Assembly: GCF_001662305.1 (NCBI RefSeq)
Contig: NZ_BDEP01000019.1
Coordinates: 1-64,000 of the forward strand
Direction of reading: 5' to 3'
Origin: Halomonas caseinilytica
GTDB taxonomy: Bacteria > Pseudomonadota > Gammaproteobacteria > Pseudomonadales > Halomonadaceae
Length of the DNA: 64,000 nt
The notes under the pieces were generated by a model that was given only the letters and a program-made list of their open reading frames with translations, did no database searches and was not told where the DNA came from. Both the position numbers and the translations under genes were made by a program. Of the stretch, positions 41,139 through 48,542 are shown piece after piece. Position 1 is the first letter of the stretch; every line of letters starts with the position of its first letter.

Positions 41139-41899
41139 ACGTGATTCGCAGCACGGTTTTCTATCTTGGCTATTTCCTGGCCATGCTCATCTGCGGCGTG
41201 TTGTTTCTGCCGCCTTCACCCTTCCTGCCGCTGGCGGGTCGCTATCGCCTGCTCAACCTCTATAACCATTTCATCATCGCCTGGTTCCGCCTGGTGTGCG
41301 GCGTACGCTACGAGGTGCGTGGCCGGGAGAACCTGCCCGAGGGGCCTTGTGTCCTGCTGGCCAATCATCAGTGCGAGTGGGAAACGGTCTACCTGCAGTT
41401 GCTCAAGCCACCGGTCTGCACGGTGCTCAAGAAGGAACTGCTCAATATCCCGATCTTCGGTTGGGGGCTGCGTCTGCTGCATCCCATTGCGCTGGATCGC
41501 TCCAAGCCTGCCCGCGCCATGAAGCAGGTGCTGACTCAGGGCAAGCAGCGTCTCGAGGAAGGGCTTTCGGTGCTGATCTTTCCGGAGGGTACCCGTGTCG
41601 AGCCGGGGCAACGGCGACGCTACAACAAGAGCGGGGCGGTGATCGCCTGCCGTGCCGGCATGCCGGTGGTGCCCGTGGCTCACAATGCCGGAGAGCGCTG
41701 GCCGGGGCGTCACTGGGTCAAGCGCCCGGGACGTCTGACGGTGGTGGTCGGCGAGCCCATCGAGACCGTCGGGCGCAGTGCGGAAGAAGTGCTGGCCGAA
41801 ACCGAGGCCTGGATCGAGGCACAGCTCGCCGAGATCTCTGAGGTGCCGAGACCGCACGACGCGCGCCAGGCGGCCGACGGCGAAGCCCAGCCAGGCTGA
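41135..41899 (+). CDS. plsC: 1-acyl-sn-glycerol-3-phosphate acyltransferase
   Basis: 254 aa. It adds the second acyl chain to lysophosphatidate in phospholipid synthesis. An N-terminal TM segment (VIRSTVFYLGYFLAMLICGV) is followed by the acyltransferase block I NHQCEWE, where the HX4D aspartate is Glu, and block III FPEGTR. RRYNKSGAVIACRAGMPVVP follows. I start at ATG 41135, overlapping the upstream stop. Confidence 0.9.
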   Translation: MNVIRSTVFYLGYFLAMLICGVLFLPPSPFLPLAGRYRLLNLYNHFIIAWFRLVCGVRYEVRGRENLPEGPCVLLANHQCEWETVYLQLLKPPVCTVLKKELLNIPIFGWGLRLLHPIALDRSKPARAMKQVLTQGKQRLEEGLSVLIFPEGTRVEPGQRRRYNKSGAVIACRAGMPVVPVAHNAGERWPGRHWVKRPGRLTVVVGEPIETVGRSAEEVLAETEAWIEAQLAEISEVPRPHDARQAADGEAQPG

Positions 41900-41956
41900 T
41901 GGCGTTCGGGGTGGCAGCGGGCAGGTAGCCCGGCGAGGCATGCCAGGCCCGAAACG

Positions 41957-41990
41957 AAAGAAGGGCGCCCAAGGGCGCCCTTCTTTATTT
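41957..41990. terminator. Bidirectional terminator between plsC and fabB
   Basis: AAAGAAGGGCGCCC (41957-41970) and GGGCGCCCTTCTTT (41973-41986) form a 14-bp inverted repeat. T-runs flank it on the + strand and A-runs on the left, so it can stop both convergent transcripts. Confidence 0.9.
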
Positions 41991-42021
41991 GCCATGTTTA
42001 TTTACCATGGTGTACCGCGCG

Positions 42022-43236
42022 TCAGTCGCGATATCGCTGCAATACCAGGCAGGCGTTGGTGCCGCCGAACCCGAAGCTGTTGGATAGCACGCGTTCGACG
42101 GGCGTATCGCGACGCTCGGTGACGATATCGAAGCCTGCCGCCTGCTCGTCGAGATTTTCCACGTTGGCCGAGGCGGCAATGAAATCGTTCTCCATCATCA
42201 GCAGCGAGTAGATCGTTTCCTGCACCCCGGTCGCGCCCAGCGAGTGGCCGGTCAACGACTTGGTGGAACTCATCGCCGGCGTGCTGTCTCCGAAGACTTC
42301 ACGCACGGCCTTGAGCTCGGCGACATCGCCCACTGGCGTGGATGTGCCATGGGTGTTGATGTAGTCGATGTTGCCGTCCACCGAGGCCAACGCCTGGCGC
42401 ATGCAGCGTATCGCGCCCTCCCCGGAGGGGGCGACCATGTCATGGCCGTCGGACGTCGCGCCGTAGCCGACGAGCTCGGCATAGATCTTGGCGCCACGTG
42501 CCTTGGCATGCTCGAGTTCCTCGAGAACCAGCATGCCGCCGCCGCCGGCGATGACGAAGCCGTCACGGGCCTGATCATAGGGGCGTGAGGCCAGTTCGGG
42601 AGACTCGTTGTACTGGGTCGACAGCGCCCCCATGGCATCGAACAAGCAGGACAGCGTCCAGTGCTCCTCTTCGCCGCCGCCGGCGAAGACTACATCCTGC
42701 TTGCCGAGCTGGATCTGCTCCATGGCGTTGCCGATACAGTGTGCCGAGGTGGCGCAGGCCGAGGAGATCGAGTAGTTGACGCCTTTGATCTGGAAGGGCG
42801 TAGCCAGGCAGGCGGAGACGGTGCTACCCATGGTGCGGGTGACACGATAGGGGCCGACGCGGCGCAGTCCCTTCTCGCGCATGACATCGGCAGCCTCCAC
42901 CTGGTTGGCGCTGGAAGCGCCGCCGGAGCCGGCGATCAGGCCGGTCCGCTCGTTGGAGACCTGGTCCGGGGCGAGTCCCGAGTCTTCGATGGCCTGGGCC
43001 ATGGAAACATAGGCATAGGCGGCCGCGTCGCCCATGAAGCGTCGCAGCTTGCGATCGACCAGTGTCTCCAGGTCGATATCGACGACGCCGGCAACCTGGC
43101 TGCGGAAGCCACGTTCGGCGTAGTCGTCTTTGAAACGAATGCCTGATCGCCCCTGGCGTAGTGCCTCGAGGACTTGTTGTGCGTCGTTGCCCAGGCAGGA
43201 CACGATGCCCAGACCGGTGACTACCACTCGTCGCAT
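42022..43236 (-). CDS. fabB: 3-oxoacyl-[acyl-carrier-protein] synthase I
   Basis: 404 aa. Elongating ketosynthase required for unsaturated fatty acids. The triad is Cys in SSACATS, His in [11 protein letters not shown] and His in GHSLGATG; the conserved Lys is in SSTKSLTGH. Start 43236 ([10 protein letters not shown]) is chosen by a GGAGG Shine-Dalgarno and family length. It follows fabA by 13 bases, as in the Pseudomonas fabAB operon. Confidence 0.97.
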   Translation of the reverse strand: MRRVVVTGLGIVSCLGNDAQQVLEALRQGRSGIRFKDDYAERGFRSQVAGVVDIDLETLVDRKLRRFMGDAAAYAYVSMAQAIEDSGLAPDQVSNERTGLIAGSGGASSANQVEAADVMREKGLRRVGPYRVTRTMGSTVSACLATPFQIKGVNYSISSACATSAHCIGNAMEQIQLGKQDVVFAGGGEEEHWTLSCLFDAMGALSTQYNESPELASRPYDQARDGFVIAGGGGMLVLEELEHAKARGAKIYAELVGYGATSDGHDMVAPSGEGAIRCMRQALASVDGNIDYINTHGTSTPVGDVAELKAVREVFGDSTPAMSSTKSLTGHSLGATGVQETIYSLLMMENDFIAASANVENLDEQAAGFDIVTERRDTPVERVLSNSFGFGGTNACLVLQRYRD

Positions 43237-43249
43237 GGGAGCCTCCTGT

Positions 43250-43765
43250 TCAGAAATTCGCGGTGGAGGTGAACAGGCCGACACGAAGATCGTTGGCCTG
43301 ATAGATGTCGCGGCCATCGACGGAGACGGTGCCGTCGGCCATGCCGAGGATCAGGCGCCGCGTGATGATGCGCTTGATATTGATATGGTAGGTGACCTTG
43401 CGGGCCTCGGGCAGGATCTGACCGGTGAACTTGACCTCTCCGCAGCCTAGCGCACGTCCTCGACCGGGATGACCCAGCCAACCGAGATAGAAACCGACAA
43501 GCTGCCACATGGCATCGAGGCCGAGACAGCCCGGCATCACGGGGTCGCCGGGGAAGTGGCAGTCGAAGAACCAAAGGTCCGGGTGGATATCCAGCTCGGC
43601 GATCAGTTCGCCCTTGCCGTGTTCGCCACCCTCTTCATGGATGTGCGTGATGCGATCGAGCATCAGCATGTTGGGGGCCGGCAATTGAGCGTTGCCGGGG
43701 CCGAACAACTCGCCACGGCTGCATGCCAGCAGTGCTTCGCGATCAAAGGAATGTTGCTTGGTCAC
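43250..43765 (-). CDS. fabA: 3-hydroxydecanoyl-[ACP] dehydratase/isomerase
   Basis: 171 aa. It introduces the cis double bond at the ten-carbon stage, the branch point for unsaturated fatty acids. The hot-dog active site is [23 protein letters not shown] split around catalytic His (CHFPGDP) and Asp (GLDAMWQ). Operon with fabB. Palindromes lie 30-70 bases upstream. Confidence 0.97.
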   Translation of the reverse strand: MTKQHSFDREALLACSRGELFGPGNAQLPAPNMLMLDRITHIHEEGGEHGKGELIAELDIHPDLWFFDCHFPGDPVMPGCLGLDAMWQLVGFYLGWLGHPGRGRALGCGEVKFTGQILPEARKVTYHINIKRIITRRLILGMADGTVSVDGRDIYQANDLRVGLFTSTANF

Positions 43766-43794
43766 TGAATCGTTCCGAGAGTCGAGATTACTGT

Positions 43795-43834
43795 ATGCCG
43801 TTTTACGGCATGCGACCGCCAGGCGGCACCGCCT
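43795..43834 (-). promoter_or_regulatory. Two palindromes upstream of fabA (candidate operators)
   Basis: ATGCCGT-TTT-ACGGCAT (43795-43811) is a perfect 7+7 palindrome. AGGCGG-CA-CCGCCT (43821-43834) is a perfect 6+6 palindrome. They lie 30-46 and 56-69 bases upstream of the fabA start. In other gammaproteobacteria fabA and fabB are controlled by FabR, FadR or DesT; neither palindrome matches those sites as I recall them. The remaining 160 bases to the photolyase stop hold no gene. Confidence 0.45.
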
Positions 43835-43994
43835 AGTCTACTGTTCGCGTTCGTCGAATGCACGCCGAGCGGGCATCGAGCCGAGCACTCGCCCTTGTCT
43901 TGACAGACGGGAAGACGGGGCTCGGTAACGACACCATGCCATCGCGTGGCCGGGAGTGTTCGGATCAGGCCGTCTTGGCTGGCGTGGTTCGGGC

Positions 43995-45407
43995 TCAAGG
44001 CGTCAGCCCCTTGAAGGCCTCGAGCGCCCTGGCGCGAGCGGTGCGATGATCGACGATCGGGGCCGGGTAGTCTCTGGTCACGCGCTGTTCGGGGGAGGGG
44101 GCATGCCGGTCCTTGGCGGGCAGGTCGGCCAGTTCCGGTACCCAGTTGGCGATGAAGCGTCCGTCGGGATCGAAGCGACGAGACTGGGTAGTAGGGTTGA
44201 AGATCCGGAAATAGGGCACGGCATCGGTACCGGTGGAGGCCGCCCATTGCCAGCCGCCGTTGTTGGCAGCGAACTCGCCATCGACCAGGTGTTCCATGAA
44301 GAAGGCTTCCCCCTTGCGCCAGTCGATGAGTAGGTGCTTGGCGAGAAACATGGCGGTCACCATGCGCAGTCGGTTGTGCATCCAGCCGGTGGCACATAGC
44401 TGGCGCATGGCGGCATCGACCAGCGGGTAACCGGTGCGGCCCTCCTGCCAGGCCTGCAAGCCGGGGGCGTCGTCCCGCCACGGCAGTGCCTCGGTGGGCG
44501 ACTGGAAAGCGCGATGGCGGCATACCTCGGGAAAGCCGACCGCCACGTGCTGATAGAACTCTCGCCAGATCAACTCGCTGACCCAGGTGGTCAAGCCGAG
44601 GTCGCCTTCGGCGAGTCCCCCGCCGTTCTCGGCGAGCACCGCCTGCAGGCACTGGCGGTGCGATATCATGCCCAATGCCAGATAAGGGGAGAGCGCGCTG
44701 GTGCCGGGTTCGGCCGGAAAGTCCCGCTGTTCGGCGTAGTGTCGGGCGCGGAAGCGCAAGAAACGCGCCAGGCGGTCGGCGGCGGCATCTTCCCCGGCGG
44801 GCCAGTCCTCCGGGGCGGCCGGTGCTTGATCGAGTGTCGGGGGCTCGGGCGCCGGGTCGCTGTCGATGGAGCGGCAGGTCTGAGCCCCGGGGGCGTTGCG
44901 CAGTGCCAGGCGTTCGGGCGTGATCTGCCGGTGCCAGGCCTTGGCGAAGGGCGTGAAGATGCCATAGAAGTTCCCCTTGCCGGTGCGCAGTTCCCCCGGA
45001 GCAAAGGCCACCCCGTCATGGTGGCCGACGGCGGTGAGCCCGGCCTCCTCGAAAGCGGATACGACGCGGGCATCACGCCGGCGTTCGTTGAGCGGATGCT
45101 CGCGGTTGAAGTGCAGGCGACGGGCGCCGCTCTCGCGGGCGAGCGCCAGCAGGGCATCGGGCGCGGCGTCGAAGCTGTCGATGTCACGATGCAGCAGGGG
45201 AATGCCCAGCCCGTGGAGGATGTCTCGCAAGGCGAGGACGCCACGATGCCAGAAGTCCAGCTTGTTGGCGCCGTGGCCATGCTGGCGCCACTGGGCGGTG
45301 CTGCGCAGGAAGACGGCCACCACAGGGCCCTCCGCTGCCGCGGCGGCCAGGGCGGTGTTGTCGTGTACGCGGAGGTCGCTGCGAAACCACATCAGATTGG
45401 GGGACAT
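43995..45407 (-). CDS. phrB: Deoxyribodipyrimidine photolyase
   Basis: 470 aa. Light-driven repair of cyclobutane pyrimidine dimers. The N-terminal antenna domain begins LMWFRSDLRVHDNTAL. The FAD-binding domain contains TSALSPYLALGMIS, WREFYQHVAVGFP and WMHNRLRMVTAMFLAKHLLI. The tail has NGGWQWAASTGTDAVPYFRI with the Trp chain. Start 45407 is set by homology (MSPNLMWFRS) and GGGAGC upstream; the frame is open 30 codons further. It lies 46 bases downstream of the LitR-like regulator on the same strand, so it is probably co-transcribed. Confidence 0.95.
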   Translation of the reverse strand: MSPNLMWFRSDLRVHDNTALAAAAAEGPVVAVFLRSTAQWRQHGHGANKLDFWHRGVLALRDILHGLGIPLLHRDIDSFDAAPDALLALARESGARRLHFNREHPLNERRRDARVVSAFEEAGLTAVGHHDGVAFAPGELRTGKGNFYGIFTPFAKAWHRQITPERLALRNAPGAQTCRSIDSDPAPEPPTLDQAPAAPEDWPAGEDAAADRLARFLRFRARHYAEQRDFPAEPGTSALSPYLALGMISHRQCLQAVLAENGGGLAEGDLGLTTWVSELIWREFYQHVAVGFPEVCRHRAFQSPTEALPWRDDAPGLQAWQEGRTGYPLVDAAMRQLCATGWMHNRLRMVTAMFLAKHLLIDWRKGEAFFMEHLVDGEFAANNGGWQWAASTGTDAVPYFRIFNPTTQSRRFDPDGRFIANWVPELADLPAKDRHAPSPEQRVTRDYPAPIVDHRTARARALEAFKGLTP

Positions 45408-45453
45408 GGTGCTCCCGGTTTCGGTGGAAGGCATGGCCAAGAACGGTTGTCGG

Positions 45454-46389
45454 TCATCTCTGGTCTCGGTCGGAAGCGGTCTCGGCCAGCAGGGCATTCA
45501 GATGCGAGGCCGCGGCCGGGAGGTCATCGCCGAGGGCGGCGACGCGGGTATCTTCGAGATCAGCGGCACGAATGCGCGCGACCGGACCGCACAGGGCCAG
45601 GGGGACGCCCAGTTGGTCGGCGAGCCGGGGCAACTGGCGTTTCACCAGGTCGGGTTTCTCGGCCTTGCCACTGGTCAGCAGCAGGGCATCGGCGCCGAGT
45701 CGCTCGACTGCCAGCGTCAACTCCTGGGGCGATAATGGCGCGTCCAGCAGTTGGACGCGATGGCCTTGCTCGCTGAGCAGCAGGGCTGCCAGCAGGCTCC
45801 ACAAGGGGCCGTCGGCCTCGGGGAGTGGGGCAATCAGAACCCGGAGCGGCCCGGCCTGCGGGTTGGCGTGGTAAAGGCGGGTGCCGATGCGCGTGCGCAG
45901 GAAGGCCTCCAGGGCGCGACGTTGCAGTGCGGCGCCCAGCCGGTCGTCCCAGCGCTCCTCCAGGTGGTTGATGACCGGTTGCCAGAGTTTCTCGATGCAG
46001 ACGTGTGCCGGGTAGAGCGCCAGGACCTGGTTGAAGAGATCGTCCAGTCGCACGGCGTCCAGGGCCTCGATGGCGGTGATCAACTGCTGGCGCTGACTCG
46101 CCCAGTCATCGGCGCCGGGACGGGCGCTCGCCGGGGCGTCGGGCTGTTCGAGCAGTTCTCTCACCTGGCTGACCGGGACGCCTCGGTGCAGCCATTGCAA
46201 GATGCGTTCGACGCGCTCGATGTCTTCACGGGCATAGAGCCGATGTCCCTTGGGGGTGCGATGGGGCCGCAACAGGCCATAGCGGCGCTCCCAGGCCCGC
46301 AGGGTCACCGAGTTGACACCGGTCAGGCGCGAGACTTCGCGAATCGGATAACGGGGCGTGTCGCCTGGGGGATTCGCCTTGTCGCTCAT
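45454..46389 (-). CDS. MerR-family regulator, class II LitR-like, with non-functional B12 motifs
   Basis: 311 aa. The N-terminal MerR helix-turn-helix is YPIREVSRLTGVNSVTLRAW followed by ERRYGLLRPHRTPKGHRLY. A four-helix bundle and a Rossmann-like C-terminal domain follow, as in CarH/LitR photoreceptors. In the bundle the W-x9-EH motif reads WDDRLGAALQRR, with EH replaced by RR. The cobalamin-ligand E/D-x-H-x-x-G reads EADGPL, with no His. It therefore should not bind adenosylcobalamin. It resembles the LitR proteins of pseudomonads that act with a separate short LOV protein. A TGTACA-N12-TGTACA operator lies 49 bases upstream, suggesting autoregulation together with phrB. Confidence 0.85.
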   Translation of the reverse strand: MSDKANPPGDTPRYPIREVSRLTGVNSVTLRAWERRYGLLRPHRTPKGHRLYAREDIERVERILQWLHRGVPVSQVRELLEQPDAPASARPGADDWASQRQQLITAIEALDAVRLDDLFNQVLALYPAHVCIEKLWQPVINHLEERWDDRLGAALQRRALEAFLRTRIGTRLYHANPQAGPLRVLIAPLPEADGPLWSLLAALLLSEQGHRVQLLDAPLSPQELTLAVERLGADALLLTSGKAEKPDLVKRQLPRLADQLGVPLALCGPVARIRAADLEDTRVAALGDDLPAAASHLNALLAETASDRDQR

Positions 46390-46437
46390 GCGGGCCTCAT
46401 GCTGTTGTCATTGATGTCATGCGCATTCCACGATTGT

Positions 46438-46461
46438 TGTACAGGATGGCCCGGATGTACA
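46438..46461 (-). promoter_or_regulatory. LitR-type operator TGTACA-N12-TGTACA
   Basis: Two perfect TGTACA sites (46438-46443 and 46456-46461) are spaced by 12 bases, immediately upstream of the MerR/LitR gene. This equals the T(G/A)TACA-N12-TGTA(C/T)A consensus I recall for the Pseudomonas putida light regulator PplR1. On the - strand it overlaps a -35-like TTGTAC (46457-46462) and a -10-like TACAAC, so binding should block transcription of the regulator and phrB. Confidence 0.75.
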
Positions 46462-46472
46462 AGCCGACGGCT

Positions 46473-46841
46473 TCACTCCCCGGCGCGTTCCGCAATGACC
46501 GCGGCGAGCGCCTCGATGAAGTCGGGGTGCTCGCCCACCGGGGGCAGCAGTGTCAGGGAAATGTCGGGGTGACGGGCGCCGAGAGCCTCCACCTGGGCAG
46601 GCACGTCCTTGCGGAGGTGGCGGCCTGCGGCAAAGAACAGCGGGAGGATCTCGGCCCGCTCGATGCCGGCATCGGCCAGCTCGGCAACGGTGGATTCCAG
46701 CGAGGGGTCGCAGAGTTCCATGTAGGCCAGGCGCAAGGGCGTGGCGAGTCGCTCGTCGAGGGCTTGGTAGACCCGCTCGAAGGGCTCCCGCCAGCGTGGA
46801 TCGCTCGAGCCGTGGGCCATCAGAATCAGGGCCTTGTGCAT
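46473..46841 (-). CDS. Small CbiX/SirB-type sirohydrochlorin chelatase-like protein
   Basis: 122 aa. Single-domain class II chelatase that inserts Co or Fe into sirohydrochlorin on the way to cobalamin or siroheme, or acts as a homodimeric ancestor-type enzyme. The metal-binding N-terminal HGS motif (ALILMAHGSSDPRW) and the second region LPLFFAAGRHLRKDVP with its His are present. AGGAGG precedes ATG 46841. No other cobalamin or siroheme gene is in the window. Confidence 0.82.
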   Translation of the reverse strand: MHKALILMAHGSSDPRWREPFERVYQALDERLATPLRLAYMELCDPSLESTVAELADAGIERAEILPLFFAAGRHLRKDVPAQVEALGARHPDISLTLLPPVGEHPDFIEALAAVIAERAGE

Positions 46842-46914
46842 GATGGGGCCTCCTGCGGGGCATTGTGTCGATGACGATGCAAGTGTCGCCGTGTGTCAAC
46901 TAGACTAACAAAGG

Positions 46915-46931
46915 TGTACAAAGGCTGTATA
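46915..46931 (+). promoter_or_regulatory. Paired TGTACA/TGTATA half-sites ahead of yfcH
   Basis: TGTACA (46915-46920) and TGTATA (46926-46931) are separated by five bases and end 26 bases before the yfcH ATG. Both match LitR-type half-sites, though the spacing is 5 rather than 12. TATAAC inside the second site may be the -10 of yfcH, with no good -35. Confidence 0.4.
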
Positions 46932-46957
46932 ACACACCGCCATGCAAGGAGAGAGCC

Positions 46958-47866
46958 ATGCGCGTTTTGATCACTGGCGGTAGCGGCTTCGTGGGGCAGG
47001 CGCTCTGTCCGTTGCTGAAGGAAAACGGCCATCGGCCGATGGTCGTGTCGCGCACCCCCGAACGTGTGCGCGAGCGCTTGCCGAAGGGCACCGATATCCG
47101 CCGGTCGGCGCTCGATTTCGTCGACACCCCGCCGGATGCCATTGTCAATCTGGCAGGCGAACCCATCGCGGCGCGGCGTTGGAGCGATACCCAGAAAGAG
47201 CGTCTGATCGACTCCCGAGTCAATGCCACTCACGATCTGGTCACCCTGTGCGAACAGTTGTCGCACACCGGCACCGCGCCCCGGGTGATGGTGTCGGGCT
47301 CGGCCATGGGTTTCTATGGCGATCAGGGCGAACGGGAGGTCGACGAAGACACGCCGCCCCATGATGAATTCGCGCACCGCCTATGTCGGCGCTGGGAGGA
47401 AGCCGCCCAGGACGTGACGGGGTACGGAACCCGACTGGCCATCCTGCGGATCGGACTGGTGCTCGACCAGGGCGGCGGTACCCTGCAGCGCATGTTGCCA
47501 CCGTTCCGCCTCGGGCTGGGAGGCCGCTTCGGTGATGGTCGACAGTTCATGCCCTGGATTCACCGTCAGGATCTGGTGCGGATGATCCTCTTTCTGCTCG
47601 AGCACGAAGCGCACGAGGGCGCGTTCAATGGCAGTGCTCCGCAGCCGGTGACCAATGCCGAGTTCACGCGTGAGCTGGCGAAACGGCTCAAGCGGCCGGC
47701 GCGCTTGCCAGTGCCGGCCTGGTTGCTGGAAGGCGTGTTCGGCGAGATGTCCCGGCTGTTGCTGACCGGCGCCGACATGCGGCCCCGGCGCCTCGAGCAG
47801 GCGGGGTTCACTTTCCGGTTTCCGACGCTTGCCGAGGCGCTGGACGACATCATCGGACGAGGATGA
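46958..47866 (+). CDS. yfcH: TIGR01777-family NAD-dependent epimerase/dehydratase
   Basis: 302 aa, extended SDR. The Rossmann motif is ITGGSGFVGQAL at residues 5-16, and AIVNLAGEPIAARRW and SGSAMGFYG follow the family pattern. The C-terminal DUF1731-like region is PARLPVPAWLLEGVFGEM ... GADMRPRRLEQAGF. The biochemical role of this family is not established. AAGGAGAGAG precedes the ATG. Half-sites for the LitR-like regulator upstream suggest co-regulation with phrB. Confidence 0.88.
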   Translation: MRVLITGGSGFVGQALCPLLKENGHRPMVVSRTPERVRERLPKGTDIRRSALDFVDTPPDAIVNLAGEPIAARRWSDTQKERLIDSRVNATHDLVTLCEQLSHTGTAPRVMVSGSAMGFYGDQGEREVDEDTPPHDEFAHRLCRRWEEAAQDVTGYGTRLAILRIGLVLDQGGGTLQRMLPPFRLGLGGRFGDGRQFMPWIHRQDLVRMILFLLEHEAHEGAFNGSAPQPVTNAEFTRELAKRLKRPARLPVPAWLLEGVFGEMSRLLLTGADMRPRRLEQAGFTFRFPTLAEALDDIIGRG

Positions 47867-47927
47867 GCGTGGAGGCGGCCATGGCGGAAGCGCCGGCCGG
47901 GGCCGCCAGCGAGGAAGCGCGAGGGCG

Positions 47928-48401
47928 TCAGGCGTGGCAGCGTCGCTGCAGGGCCTTGACCTCGTCGTCCAGGCCGGGAGCTGGGCCGTCGACCTCGATG
48001 CTCGGCGCGATCTCCTGAATCGGTAGTGGCCGAACCGGCGGCGGGGCGATGCCCCATTCGTTCAGCCAGGCGGTGAGCTGCGCCGAGGAACTGGCGTAGA
48101 CGATGCGCCCAAGCCCCACCCAGGCATGGGCGGCAGCGCACATCGGGCAGTGTTCGCCTGAGGTATAGACGGTGGCAGTGGCCCGAGCCGCCGGGGGAAG
48201 GTGTTCCGCGGCCCAGCGCGCGAGGGCGAATTCCGGATGACGCGTTGCATCGCCACCGGCGATGCGGTTGCGATCCTCGGCCAGCACCTCACCATCGGCG
48301 CCGACCAGCACGCTGCCGAAGGGTTCGTCGCCGTGATCGAGCGCTTCGCTTGCCAGCGCCACGCAACGGCGCAGATGGGTCATGTCGGTATCGTCGAGCA
48401 T
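47928..48401 (-). CDS. Nucleoside/guanine deaminase-like zinc enzyme
   Basis: 157 aa. Cytidine deaminase-like fold. The zinc site is HPEFA (His and catalytic Glu) and CPMC (two Cys) near residues 60-62 and 88-91. Substrate cannot be told from sequence; members deaminate guanine, cytosine or nucleosides. AAGGAGG before ATG 48401 decides the start over an upstream in-frame extension. Convergent with yfcH, 61 bases apart. Confidence 0.85.
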   Translation of the reverse strand: MLDDTDMTHLRRCVALASEALDHGDEPFGSVLVGADGEVLAEDRNRIAGGDATRHPEFALARWAAEHLPPAARATATVYTSGEHCPMCAAAHAWVGLGRIVYASSSAQLTAWLNEWGIAPPPVRPLPIQEIAPSIEVDGPAPGLDDEVKALQRRCHA

Positions 48402-48542
48402 GGCGGCCTCCTTCGGGATCGAGTGGAGCTGAGGGCACGCACCAATATCGACGATGGCGGACGCCTTGTCGATCCGGGACCGCCCGGAGGCATCATCGGG
48501 CGCCGACGTCCGGCGGCGCCCGATCGCCAGAGGCACGCGCGC

